The position numbers were made by a program, and so were the translations under genes. DNA of 64,000 nt from Cladosporium sp. IMV 00045 (Eukaryota > Ascomycota > Dothideomycetes > Cladosporiales > Cladosporiaceae), in the NCBI GenBank assembly GCA_001931905.2, contig MSJI02000538.1, forward strand, positions 127,937 through 191,936, in the 5' to 3' direction. Position 1 is the first letter of the stretch, and each line of letters begins with the position of its first letter. The notes under the pieces were generated by a model. That model ran no database searches, was not told where the DNA came from, and saw only the letters and a program-made list of their open reading frames with translations. Shown here piece after piece: positions 41,870 through 52,700 of this stretch.

Positions 41870-42939
41870 ATGGCCGACGAAGACGTCCTTGCTCCGTCCC
41901 TCCAGCCCATCCTTGACCAGAAGACACTCAAATGGGTCTTTGTTGGCGGTAAGGGTGGTGTCGGCAAGACGACCACGTCCTGCTCCCTCGCCGTTCAGAT
42001 GGCTCGCGCTCGCAAGTCTGTCCTTCTCATTTCCACGGATCCCGCACACAACCTCAGTGATGCCTTCGGCGTCAAGTTTGGCAAAGATGCCAGGCCCGTT
42101 CCCGGCGTTGAGAACCTGGCTGCTATGGAAATCGACCCCAACGGCTCTATTCAGGACCTGATCTCCGCTGGCGGCGACGATGCACAAGAGGCTATGCAAG
42201 GCTTGGGCGGTGTTGGCAACATGTTTCAGGATATGGCTTTCAGCATTCCCGGTGTCGACGAGGCCATGAGTTTCGCCGAGGTGTTGAAGCAGGTCAAGGG
42301 AATGGAGTACGATGTTGTCATCTTTGATACCGCGCCTACGGGTCACACTCTGCGTTTCCTCCAATTCCCGACGGTCATGGAGAAGGCTCTTGAGAAGCTC
42401 AGCCAGCTCAGCCAGCAGTTCGGTCCCATGCTGAACTCTGTTCTGGGCGCACGCGGCGGCCTGCCTAACGGCCAGAATCTTGATGATGTTCTTAAGAAGA
42501 TGGAAGATCTCCGTGCTACGATCGGAGAGGTGAACAAGCAATTCAAGGATGCTGATCTGACAACGTATGCATTCCTTTTCGCTTTGACATTGAGCTCAAC
42601 ATCAAATGCTAACCATCTCACAGTTTCATCCCTGTCTTGATCCCCGAATTTCTTTCTCTCTACGAGACCGAGCGTATGATCCAGGAGCTTGGCTCATACG
42701 AGATCGACACGCACGCCATGGTCGTCAACCAGCTTCTCTTCCCCAGCGCCTCGAACCCCTGCGCTCAGTGCAACTCACGCCGCAAGATGCAGAAGAAGTA
42801 CCTCGAGCAGATCGATGACCTGTACGGCGAGGACTTCCATGTCGTCAAGATGCCGTTGCTCGTCGACGAGGTGCGCGGTACTGACAGCATCAAGAAGTTC
42901 AGTGAGATGCTCGTCAAGCCCTATGAGGCGCCGGCTTAA
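41870..42939 (+). CDS. GET3: GET3, ATPase for tail-anchored protein targeting
   Basis: Cytosolic homodimeric ATPase (ArsA family) that delivers tail-anchored proteins to the ER. Exons 41870-42564 and 42624-42939 around a 59-nt intron (TGCTAACC branch) give 336 residues. The deviant P-loop [10 protein letters not shown] is at 26-35, switch I in [13 protein letters not shown], the A-loop/switch II in [16 protein letters not shown], and the substrate-binding helical region holds the Met/Gly-rich [12 protein letters not shown]. The zinc-binding CxxC that joins the dimer is Cys278 and Cys281 ([13 protein letters not shown]), typical of eukaryotic Get3. The predicted splice restores [20 protein letters not shown]. 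Confidence 0.97.
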
Positions 42940-43628
42940 GGAGTGTGAATTGGACATGGGTCAATTTTGGGTGAGCGATGGCGTTATGTTTATGGTGGTA
43001 AATCTCTACATTCGGCGCAGCTGAGCACGAATGCGTGCACGCCCGGACTACTGTAGCTGATGATTTGATGTAGTATTAGTGGCGAAGTTGCACCAGGTTG
43101 GAGTGGTCTGGGATACCCGGGGGAAGAGGCGCATCAAGAGGCATGTCAGACGATATAACGTGTAAATGAAAGATGAGATTATCTCGCAATATAGATTCGC
43201 TTGGAGTAGGGCATTCTATCACTGGCAGATAATCTTTACAGCATGCTCATACCCGCCCATAAAGGCCTCATGCTCACATTAGCTCATTTTGAGTTTAACC
43301 TACCTTATATTTGACTGTGGCATTCTTGCTGTAGCTAATTATGAGATCGCTTCTTACCAAAATCCCTTGGTGAGAGAGATCCATACTTCAGACTGCACTG
43401 ATTGGGAAGAGTAGTATCACCTCTTCTGTCTATCACATGCAAGTGAAGGATAGATGCTTTTACACTTCACAATTCCCATACTTCTGACCTGACGCTAACG
43501 TTTGTTAGCGTTCCCCGCCTACCAGCCCTCTGAAGCTCTTTGAGAATTTCATGCGCGCGCTTCATTTTGCGACAAAACTATTCCACCACACCTCCCAATC
43601 TTTTCACATTCTACAGCACACCGCCACA
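42940..43628. other. Intergenic and La leader
   Basis: 689 bases, A/T-rich in the middle (43180-43480). A frame in phase with La is open from an ATG at 43551 to the chosen start. No RNA gene seen. Confidence 0.4.
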
Positions 43629-44786
43629 ATGGCCGACGTCGCAGAGAACAAGCCGACCGAGCAGGTTGCTGAGCAGCAGCCTGAAGCTCCTGCTAACGGC
43701 GCATCCACCGAGATCACTGAGAAGCCTGCCGAGACTGCTGAGAAGCCCGCCGAGGCTGCCACCACCACTGAGGAAGTGAAGAAGGACGACCAGGCCGAGC
43801 AGAACAACGACCGTAAGCGTCGCGGCTCTTTCCAACGTGGTAACGACAACAAGCGTGGCCGTGGCAGGGGCAACTTCCGCGGCAATGGCGACCGCAAGAA
43901 CAAGTCTCGCTTTGAGTCTCTGCCCGAGTCCGACGACGCTGGGGAGATCCGCCGCCAGGTCGAGTTCTACTTCTCCGACTCCAACTTGCCCATCGACGCC
44001 TACCTCCTGAAGCTCTCCGGTGGCAAGGAGAACAAGCCCGTGCCGCTCAAGACCATCCACGACTTCAAGCGCATGCGCCACTTCCAGCCTTACTCTGCCG
44101 TGCGCGATGCTGTCGCCGCCTCCAAGTTCCTTAACCTTAGCGAGAACGACGAGATCACCCGCAAGAACCCTCTGTCCGACAAGTACGGCGACGATGCCGA
44201 CGCCAACAAGAAGGTCGCCAGCTCCGCCAACATGGCCCGCAGCGTCTACGCTAAGGGTTTCGGCCGCGAGGACGAGAAGACCCAACTTGACATCGAGGAG
44301 TACTTCCAGCCCTACGGTCCCGTCACTGCTGTCCGCCTGCGCCGCGCCGACGACGGCTTTTTCAAGGGCTCCGTCTTTGCTGAGTTCGAGACTGAGGAGG
44401 GCGCTAAGGCTTTCCTCGAGCTGGACCCTAAGCCGCAGTACAACGACAAGGACATTCAGATCATGAGCAAGCAGGCTTACGTCGACAAGAAGAACGAGGA
44501 CATCAAGGAGGGTCGTGTCCAGCCCCGCTCACCTTCGCGCAACGGCGGCCAGAAATATCACTCCACCGGCCGTGATGGCGGTGATTGGAAACGCGGCGGT
44601 GGACGCGGTGGACGCGGCGGACGCGGTCGTGGTGGTCGTGGCGGACGCGGAGGACGTGGAGGTCACGGCGGCGGCGACAGGAACGCCGAAAGGGAGCAGA
44701 AGAAGCGCTCTCGCGACGACGAGGGTGAGAAGCCTGAAGCCAAGAGGGTCAAAGAGGACGCACCTGCACCCGCCGCTGAGGCGTGA
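43629..44786 (+). CDS. LHP1: La (Lupus autoantigen) homologue, LHP1-type RNA chaperone
   Basis: Binds the 3' UUU-OH of nascent pol III transcripts and helps tRNA and snRNA maturation in the nucleus. Single exon, 385 residues from ATG 43629 (CACAATGGCC). An acidic, Ala/Glu-rich head (about 1-60) and an RG-rich patch (KRGRGRGNFRGNG) precede the La motif at about 94-183 (IRRQVEFYFSDSNLPIDAYL, with the conserved aromatic and Gln residues). An RRM follows at about 203-287 (RSVYAKGFGRED; GSVFAEFET as RNP1). The tail holds an RGG-rich stretch (about 316-355) and a basic KKRSRDDEGEKPEAKRVKED signal-like end. A second ATG at 43551 would add 26 residues lacking acids. Confidence 0.93.
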   Translation: MADVAENKPTEQVAEQQPEAPANGASTEITEKPAETAEKPAEAATTTEEVKKDDQAEQNNDRKRRGSFQRGNDNKRGRGRGNFRGNGDRKNKSRFESLPESDDAGEIRRQVEFYFSDSNLPIDAYLLKLSGGKENKPVPLKTIHDFKRMRHFQPYSAVRDAVAASKFLNLSENDEITRKNPLSDKYGDDADANKKVASSANMARSVYAKGFGREDEKTQLDIEEYFQPYGPVTAVRLRRADDGFFKGSVFAEFETEEGAKAFLELDPKPQYNDKDIQIMSKQAYVDKKNEDIKEGRVQPRSPSRNGGQKYHSTGRDGGDWKRGGGRGGRGGRGRGGRGGRGGRGGHGGGDRNAEREQKKRSRDDEGEKPEAKRVKEDAPAPAAEA

Positions 44787-45531
44787 AGCTATATACGATT
44801 GACTGTATGGAATGAGAAAGCCAGAGATGAGAACTGCGACACCAAAAAAAGCGGCATAGCATCGGCGTTCTTTATGTTTTGCTTTGGAGATGGTTTTGGT
44901 CGGGATGATATTCAGATTTTGCTTTTACATTGGGCAATCCAATTACCTAGGTACCTTTTGTTAAATTACACCAATCTTGCTGGAACCTACTTTGGAGAGG
45001 ATCACTCTTCTTCTCTTGCACCTCACGCTGAAACAATTCATAGGGTCCTTTATGGCATACCATGAAGACGTACTTCCTGGGCAAAAGCGGAAATCTGGAT
45101 CTCAAAAAATGTTCTGCACACCGGAAGCACGCTATCAAGGGAGTGACGCCGCATAGTGGAGCCGATATCTGGAAATGCGATGACCTCGCAGTGCCAGTGT
45201 AGTAACGGTGACTGGTAACTGGATGACAATCCAGAAGCATGTGAACACTTTGCCTCGTTGTATTGAAGACGATGGCCTGATCAAAAGCTCATAAGGACTT
45301 GCCATCAATTACACAGCCAGGTACTGTACAGCCAGTGATGATCGCTTATTCGCGAACCACAAATTGAGGCCGCTTTTGTGTAACAGAGCAGCTGTACTCC
45401 GCCGGGTGGCTATGAGCTGCAATGCAGATGAGGCTGGTGCTTACTCCCAGTTGCAAGGCTATCAACACCATATCTGTTCATCACGCTTCCTTTGCTGAAA
45501 CAGACTTCAATATCGACAACCATCTGTCAAC
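44787..45531. other. Intergenic, contains one diverged repeat copy
   Basis: 745 bases between La and the NLR-like relic. It holds La 3' UTR and, at 45315-45401, a sequence resembling 47075-47164 (separate entries). No ORF of note. Confidence 0.4.
45315..45401 (+). repeat. Diverged direct repeat, copy A, upstream of NLR relic
   Basis: Begins AGCCAGGTA and shares GCCAGTG, TGAT.GCTT, GCAGAGCA-like (ACAGAGCAGCTGT) and CTCCGC/CTCTGC blocks in the same order with 47075-47164. It lies 130 bp upstream of the relic's start codon, so it may be old promoter sequence. Confidence 0.5.
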
Positions 45532-46639
45532 ATGAGTGCGTTCGACGCCCTCGGCGCGGCCGCGGCGATAATTCAGTTCATCGGAGTTGGCATCAAGCTG
45601 AGCAACAAGGCAATAGCTGTCTACAAAGATCAAGGCCAACAAGAATCCAACAAGAATTCACGACTCTGAAACAACTCACAGAAGATTTTCAGACATCGAC
45701 CGACGGTTTCGTCAACAGTCTGAAGGTGAGGTCGACAGGTCCGAACTCTGGTGAGGCAGTGCTCATCCATATCGCCAAAGACTGTCAACAACATGCGGTG
45801 GAATTGATACGGCTCATTGACAGCGTTCAAATGAAACCTGGCGAGAAAAGCGTCTGGAAAGCCGTCAAGATGACAACTAAGAGCGAGTTCAAGAGCAAGG
45901 ATATTGTGGCAAAACAGAGGGCATTGAAGCAAGCACGCCAGCGCTGTCAAGAGCAGTTGAGTGTCATGATGTGGTAAGATGCGACACTGGACCATTGCAG
46001 CTTGGTTATGAATATTGACATCATTTCAGCGATCGACAATTTGCACTTGCCGACACCTTGAACCAGATGGAACGCAGACGGAACCAATCCGATTCAGCCA
46101 TGACCCAGAGATTGGTCGAGTTGAAGAAGGAGTTGATGGCTGCCATTAAGTCATCCGATGCTTCCACTGTCGTGGAAAAAGCGCTCGCTACGCAAAAGCT
46201 GGCTATTCTTGACTTGACCCAATCGAAAATACTTTCCTGAATAAGCGTCGCTTGGTCAACCCTCTCTGGAAACCCATTGATGGTTGAGACCCTACTCAGT
46301 CTTGGATGCGACATGAACGAGAAGATTGAGATCTACGAAGGACGTACTGCGTGGGAACTCTACCTTGCCTTAATCTACGAATACAGACTGCCGAGTGAGC
46401 GGTACAGCAGGGTCACGTGGTTGTTGATCAACCGTGGAGCTATGCCTATCAAATCTTGCCTCGTGAATAAGCGGACCGAGGACAACTCAAGATACTCCAG
46501 AGCTTGCGACCCAGCGGCTGCGTTAACCATGTACGATATCCTGAATGAGGTCTTTGGCGAAGATGAGGCCAGGGCTATGTGTGATGCCATTAAGAAGAAC
46601 AAACGAGCAAAGGTCTGGTGGTTATGGCCATTGAAATGA
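45532..46639 (+). pseudogene. Decayed NLR/STAND-type gene (N- and C-terminal remnants)
   Basis: ATG 45532 starts MSAFDALGAAAAIIQFIGVG, the N-terminal helical domain common at the head of fungal NACHT/ankyrin (NLR-like) proteins, but the frame stops at 45667. A one-base shift near 45655 continues it as EFTTLKQLTEDFQTSTDGFV. A normal intron (45974-46029, GTAAG donor, TTTCAG acceptor) then joins the helical MMCDRQFALADTLNQMERRR and KLAILDLTQSKIL. Directly after SKIL comes an in-frame stop (46238-46240), and the same frame resumes with a C-terminal, ankyrin-like remnant (GNPLMVETLLSLGCDMNE; EGRTAWELYL) ending KVWWLWPLK. The NACHT ATPase and most repeats expected in between are absent. Thus one frameshift, one stop and a large internal deletion. 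Non-functional unless a short product is made. Confidence 0.7.
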
Positions 46640-46763
46640 CATATTTTAGATGGGAGATCAAAGTTTCGCAGTAAATAGTGCGTAGAGCAAAAAAAAAGAA
46701 GGCCGTGCCAGGATTTGGAAGGAGACAATTCAAAGAAGTTCCTACAGCACAGACGTAGGAGAA

Positions 46764-46781
46764 GGGGGGGGGGTGGGGGGG
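46764..46781 (+). repeat. Poly-G tract (18 bases with one T)
   Basis: Ten G, one T, seven G. A low-complexity run likely to be length-variable and difficult to sequence. Confidence 0.9.
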
Positions 46782-47074
46782 TATCCCTGAAGGACTAGGA
46801 TGCGAGTTGAGTACTGGGCTCGCAGTCGCCTACGATTCAAAAGACTCAGCTTGACTGTGAACTCTTTATGCTCGCTCTCTTGTTAGATTTCAACCCTTCT
46901 CGCGCTTGGAAAGGGAGTACGTGAGCTAAGTGCACTTGGAAGGCTATCTCACTTCTTTCATGTTCATATGTGCATCTAGAGTGGATTGTAGCAGCTCAAA
47001 AGTTATGGAACTCTCTCGCTGGAGAGAAGCCGTATGGCACCTTTTGGGCAGAAAACTATTACCACCATTTCAAT

Positions 47075-47164
47075 AGCCAGGTAATATGCTGCCAGTGGTG
47101 ATAGCTTGTAGGCGCTTCACGAATAAGCCCGCCATTGTGACGCAGAGCATCTGTGCTCTGCTGC
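47075..47164 (+). repeat. Diverged direct repeat, copy B, downstream of NLR relic
   Basis: Matches copy A (45315-45401) through AGCCAGGTA, GCCAGTG, GTGATAGCTT and GCAGAGCATCTGT in order. The two copies flank the NLR relic 1.76 kb apart. It may mark the upstream region of a second, now lost gene copy. Confidence 0.5.
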
Positions 47165-47418
47165 GACGCACTGATTGTTCTGCCGATTAACAAAGTGAAT
47201 TTCGCTTTCCATGATCCCCTCAACGACACTCACGGCAAGGGGTGACTGCGACTGCGTATCACCTCCGAGACAGGTCCCTTTTCAGGAAAAGGGGCATTGG
47301 GATTCAAATCAGGCTGATGATTTCACGGGCATCGCCAAGTGCTTTGAGAATGGAGATGAAGTATCGTACTTTTCTGTAAAGTATGCTATGTTGATGTTCG
47401 TACACGCGTCGTAAAAAA

Positions 47419-49470
47419 TCACCAACGATCATCGTCGTCAGCGACGTCAAATGCGTCCATCGACTCAGCGGCTGGCGGGGCGGCCGGCTCGCTCATGTCC
47501 ATTTTAAAATCCTCCTGCGTCTCAGCTCCGTTCACTGAGACAGGTTCACTGACTGGAGGGTTTGGCTGCCAACTCAACTCCACCTGTCCGATGTGCGGGA
47601 TTCCTGAAGAGGCTCCTGCGGCGGTCATGAAGTTCTCTGCGCGGTAGCGCTCCTCGAACGCGAGAAGTGCTGCGTCCGAGCGTTCCGGGTGGCGGGAGAG
47701 CTCAGCGTGCTCGAGGTTGTTGCTCAGGAGGAGATATTGCCTCAGCGCCTCGTCGTGTTGATCGTAGGTGCCGTTTGAGAAGACGATGGAGACGGTCTTT
47801 GGTCGGTTGTCAAGACGCTTCACGGCACCGCCGCGCATGCCACCGCGGCCTCTGAAGCTGGAACCCCGGCCTCTGCCTCTGAAGCCGCCGTGCCCACGGA
47901 AGCCACCTCTGCCACGATATGGCGGTCCACCAGACCAGCCGTTCGAAGTGCCCTCTGGATCTATGCCCAAACTGTGCGCCTCTGCCTCAAGCTTTGCCAA
48001 TTGCTGCTGCAGTCCCTTAGGATCGTCTTGTGCTGCTTCACCGTTGGTGCTTGGTGATGGTGCTGCTGGCACTGCGGCCTTGCCACCCTTCTTCGCAAGC
48101 ATTTCTGCCAGCTTCTTCTTCTCTGCCTCCATGGCTTTGATCTTGGCGTCAACATCAAGCCTTTGCTGCTCAGTTGCTGCTCGCTGCTTTGCTGCTTCAT
48201 CATGTTTGCGTTGCGCCTCCTCCTGGCGCTTCGCGAACTCCTCAGGATCGATCTGGGGCTCTTGCTCCTTCATCTCAACATCACCCTCGCCAGCCCCACC
48301 AGCGCTGCCATGCTTGGTTGGGGAATCAGACTTGTGCCAATAGACTTTCACGAACCTGTTGTCAAAGATAACCTTGGGACTGTCGTATGCAGCCTTGGCG
48401 GCGTCGTATGTGTCGTACTTGACAGTAGCCAGTCTTTTGTATGGTTGCAGTCCAACCTCTTCGATGGTACCAAATTCATTGAAGAACTCACGTACCGTTT
48501 GCTCATCAAACTTGTCCTCTGGTATTTGCTCGACAACGATCGTCGTGTTCGAGCGGTCGAAGTTTTGACCTTGAAGAGAAATGTCTGCGCGCCTTCCACC
48601 TCCTCTGGAACTTCCGCCGCGACCACGGCCGCGACCTCTTCCTCCGCTACGAGCAGAATCGTTGTACTGATCCGCCGGTGGGAATCCAGGCAAGGCGGAA
48701 TTTGAAGGATCGTACTGGTCGGTAGGCGGCACAACAAGCGCCTCGTCGCCGTGCTCGTAAGGGCATGATGCGCCTCGCGCGCAAAATCCTTTCCTGTCGT
48801 AGTCGTAGCAGCGGCGGCCGGGCTTCTTTTGAACTGGCGGAGCTCCTGGCATTGCGCCCACTGTAGGCAGTCCCATGGCTTGCTGCATGGCCAGAAGCAT
48901 AGACATTGGGTTGTTGGGGTCGTAAGGCGACATGCCGGGCGGCGGCGCGGGCATCTGGCCAATCTGAGGCATGGGCGGCATCTGGGGCGTCTGTTGCCAT
49001 TGCTGCTGGTGCATGGGCGGTTGCTGCGCGAATCTGCCTCCACGACCTTCAAATCCTCCACGCGCGCCACCACGGCGCATTTGCTTTACCGGCCTGTCGC
49101 CTCCTTCGTATGATTGTATTCTCCCACTCTGTGCCTCGTCATCGTCGAATGCTCGTTTCCTTGACTCGAACGGCTGTTGTTGTCCGGCGAAAACGGGCGC
49201 GGGCGCGGGCGCAGGCGCAGGTCTCGATGGGTCGTAGGATTTGGTCTGAATTGCAGTGAAGATGTCGTCGACAAAGGCCTCAGTACCGTCTTGCAGGAAG
49301 TCCTTGAGATTCTCAACGCTGTTGGCTCTGAGAACAGGCTCCGGGTCGTCGGTCTTGATCAGCGCCAGGACATAGTCGGCCATAACATCGCCGTCGGCGT
49401 CGCTGATGTCCTCCAGGCGTTTCATAACCCAATTCTTGAGGAGCTCCGACTCATTGTCGTCGAGATGCAT
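47419..49470 (-). CDS. RBM26/27-type protein (Rmn1-like): PWI-like, CCCH finger, two RRMs
   Basis: Single exon, 683 residues from ATG 49470. Order of parts: an N-terminal helical PWI-like domain (about 1-80, LKNWVMKRLEDISDADGD); an APAPAPAP linker and Gln/Pro-rich region; one CCCH zinc finger at 221-243 (CYDYDRKGFCARGASCPYEH, spacing C-x8-C-x5-C-x3-H); RG-rich stretch; first RRM at about 308-382 (NTTIVVEQIPEDKFDEQTV); a Lys/Glu/Gln coiled coil (about 400-470); RGG repeats; and a second RRM-like domain at about 556-640 (TVSIVFSNGTYDQHDEAL). This architecture is that of human RBM26/27 and fission yeast Rmn1, a partner of the MTREC/PAXT exosome-targeting complex in nuclear RNA decay. The tail is acidic (DVADDDDRW). 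Divergent from CSF1. Confidence 0.87.
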   Translation of the reverse strand: MHLDDNESELLKNWVMKRLEDISDADGDVMADYVLALIKTDDPEPVLRANSVENLKDFLQDGTEAFVDDIFTAIQTKSYDPSRPAPAPAPAPVFAGQQQPFESRKRAFDDDEAQSGRIQSYEGGDRPVKQMRRGGARGGFEGRGGRFAQQPPMHQQQWQQTPQMPPMPQIGQMPAPPPGMSPYDPNNPMSMLLAMQQAMGLPTVGAMPGAPPVQKKPGRRCYDYDRKGFCARGASCPYEHGDEALVVPPTDQYDPSNSALPGFPPADQYNDSARSGGRGRGRGRGGSSRGGGRRADISLQGQNFDRSNTTIVVEQIPEDKFDEQTVREFFNEFGTIEEVGLQPYKRLATVKYDTYDAAKAAYDSPKVIFDNRFVKVYWHKSDSPTKHGSAGGAGEGDVEMKEQEPQIDPEEFAKRQEEAQRKHDEAAKQRAATEQQRLDVDAKIKAMEAEKKKLAEMLAKKGGKAAVPAAPSPSTNGEAAQDDPKGLQQQLAKLEAEAHSLGIDPEGTSNGWSGGPPYRGRGGFRGHGGFRGRGRGSSFRGRGGMRGGAVKRLDNRPKTVSIVFSNGTYDQHDEALRQYLLLSNNLEHAELSRHPERSDAALLAFEERYRAENFMTAAGASSGIPHIGQVELSWQPNPPVSEPVSVNGAETQEDFKMDMSEPAAPPAAESMDAFDVADDDDRW

Positions 49471-49788
49471 GTTGGCGGTGGTTTTGCGCAACAATGCGTG
49501 GTTGTTGCGAGGTTCGGGTGGTGTTTGAAAAGTGGGCGTTGATGATCTCTTTTCTAGAAACGCGCGCTGCAGCCAGTGACGCGGTTGAAGGCCGAAGCTC
49601 ACCAGCTGCGTTTTCACATGCACGCCAATAGGTGGAAAGGTGCGACGGATGTGTAGACATTCACTTACATGTCCTCGTCCCACGTTCGGTACATCTGGCC
49701 GGTCTTAATGCTTTACTCTTACTCTATCGCACTCGTCGTGGCGACACCATGAAGCAGGTCCTCATAGCGCCAGACGACGTGCGACAAC
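49471..49788. other. Shared divergent promoter region, RBM26-like gene and CSF1
   Basis: 318 bases between the ATGs. An ATG at 49749 upstream of CSF1 opens a short frame that could act as a uORF. No specific site recognised. Confidence 0.4.
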
Positions 49789-52700
49789 ATGGCCGACCTT
49801 ACCGCACAGCCTTTGGGCCCAACTGGAGGCTTCAACTGGGTGTTCCTCGTTGATTTACTGGTGTGCATGGTTCTGGCCTTGTTCTTCCTGTTCTATTTCA
49901 ACCGCCTCTTTGCTACGGTCCTCTCCTACGCCATCCGAGCGTGGACGTGGCACAAATACCGAGCATATATCGACATTTCCGCGCTACAGATCAGTCTACT
50001 GGGAGGGAGACTGTTCTTCAAGAGCTTGCGATATCATGCGCACAATGAAACAGTCCTTGTTCACGATGGACATGTCACTTGGAGGTACTGGCTACGAGCT
50101 GTCCAGGAGGCCGAGATCTTCAACGAATTGGAGGAAGACAAGCTCAAGAAGAAGAAATCTGGTAGTACATCGGGTACGCAAGAGAGTGATAGTGGCACAA
50201 GCGAGAAACAAAGATCGCGTAGTCGCAGTATGAGCAAGGCAGAAGCAGGAGGGAAGCAAAGGAAAGAGCTTCCGTGTCGAATCTCTGTCAAAGTCTCTGG
50301 CGTTGAAGCATTCTTGTACAATCGCAGTCCGGCATATGACATGATCGTTGAGGCTGCCAACAGGCAAAGCGGTCGGTCAAACGGCTCTCAAGATGAAACC
50401 AGCAAACCTGACACTCCTCCTGCCTCTTCTGGGTCTGATTCGAACGAAAAGCCGACAGACAGCAAGAAGGATCCCAATCTACGCAAGACGGATACGGCGA
50501 CTACAAACTTCAGCCAGGAGCAGCATCAAGCACCTCAAATCCCATCTTTCCTCCGGATGCTGCCGATCAAAATATACTGCAAGAAGGCTGCTGCTGCCGT
50601 TGGCAATGAGAACACGACCAGTGTCATTACGGCCAAACTCGACAACGCCGCCGGAACTTTCGACGCTGGTAAAGCTGGATCACTGGACATTTTCAAGCTT
50701 CTGATGAAGTTCGAGTTCAAGAACATCAACGTGGCCATGAAGCCCAATCGAGACTTCAAGCAATTGCAGCTCGACTCCGCAAAGCGCATTGTCCGCGAAC
50801 GTGAGCTACATGGCCGCACTGTCGAAGCGCCTACATTCCACCCCTTTGAGGGTCTCAAAGCGCCAATAGAGGCCTTCAAAACGCTGTTCCGTCGTCGGAA
50901 GCGGAGTAATGGATCTATTAGGGCTGGATCTGTCACATCTGACATGCACGATGCGCCCACGGCTGCTGCTCAAGAGCCAGTACCTGGCCAAGCTCAATGG
51001 CATGGCCTCATGCGATACCTTGACGACAATGAAGAGGGCATCAACGAATGGGAAGATGTTGAATATGCCAAAGCATCTACCTTGGTCGATGTTGACCAGA
51101 TTGATATGCGATTTTACTGGGACATTCCTGGCAAGGTTCCGCAGGCATCTGGTGAGAAGGACCACTTGTTGCAAAGCGACGAGGAAGACCACATGAACGG
51201 AAGCAAGCCTCCAGACTATGGCCTCGAGTTTGCAGTCCACGGAGGTTTCATCGTTTACGGTCCTTGGGCTGACAGACAGCGTATCAATCTGCAGAACGTC
51301 TTCTTTCCAGGCTCATATGTGGACGCCACCCCTTCGCAGCCTCTAAAGCCTGGCACAATTCGTGTTTCAACGATCTTCAAGATCTTCATCTCAATCGAGA
51401 AAGACGTCACACTTCGCATTCCCACGCGCGAGCCGTCGAAAGACAGCAAATGGCAAGGTCGGGCGAATCGAAACAAACCTGACAACGAGCAAGAAACCAC
51501 TGGTGGCAAGGGCAAGCATAGTCGGAAGCATCGCCGTCGAAAGGGGAAGAAAAGTGCAACTGCTGATGCGAGGCCATACGCTTGGCTCGATGTGAAGGTA
51601 AAGGCTGACACCACCGTGAACTATGTGATGGATATGTTCGCTCGTCACAACGGCTATCGCAACAGTCTTGATCTCGACGTGAAGGGCACCGAAATCACCA
51701 GTAGTGTCAATCACGGCCTTCTCTGGCGAGCTGGAGCGCTTAGCATAGAAGCCGATCTCTCATATCCCATCGCTTGGAACACTATTCGTGACTGGCCCTT
51801 CCAAATCACCTGCGACGATCTTGAGCTTTTCATACTACGCGACCACATGTTTCTCATCACAGACCTGGTCAACGACTGGTCGTCTGGACCGCCGCCTGAC
51901 TTCTACACATTCGTACCTTACAAATATGGCATGAACCTCAATTTCCGCAATTGGACCATGTACCTTAACACGAATGACGCCAACATCATCAACGACCCAG
52001 CTGAATTTGACAACAATGAATTCCTAACTCTGGAAGGCCAAAATCTTCAAGCCGTGCTTGACATCCCGCTCGAGAACTTTCGTCCAAAGGTCAACGATAT
52101 CTCGTTTGATGTACTGTCTCAGGGCATGTCCATGAGAATGCTCAATTCTCCTCGTAACACCCTGAAAACCTTACTTCCCGAAAAGCAGGTTGCAGAACTG
52201 CCAAAACTCACACTCAAAGGCTCATTCTCTGCCAATCAGGAGTCTGCAGCGGGGCTATGTGATGTATTGCGAATGGATCTCGTCGGCTACGGCCTCTCAC
52301 TAAAAGCATACGGTTTTCTGGTGCGGCACTTTATTAACGTCAAAGAAAACTACTTTGGTGACTACGTTCATTTCAAGACTCTCGAAGAATTTCAAGATGC
52401 CGGCAACGACCTCAATGAATCGAACGAGAAGACCATCAGTCTTCCCAAACCCCAAACAGCGAATGAGATGGATGTTATTCTGTGCATTGCAGCAGAAGAT
52501 GCGACTGTCATGTTTCCGACCAACCTGTACCTGGCCGACGACTTCGTACGCGTCGATGTACAACATGGAGCAATCGACCTGCGCCTCACGAGTTACTACA
52601 TGGATCTGGCGATCAATTTCTCCCCGATCAACTGCCTCTTAGGATCTAATTCCGATGACTCGGGCTCCCCTGATGATTCGATGAGTAGCACGCAGCTTTG

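Larger units (their letters stand above)
46640..47418. other. Intergenic with poly-G run and repeat copy B
   Basis: 779 bases after the relic. It contains a G-rich run (46764-46781) and the second diverged repeat (47075-47164). A 67-codon frame at 47211-47414 begins with ATG but has no domain. Confidence 0.4.

Noticed and set aside
41846..42541. 231-codon minus-strand frame
   Set aside because: Antisense shadow of GET3 exon 1.
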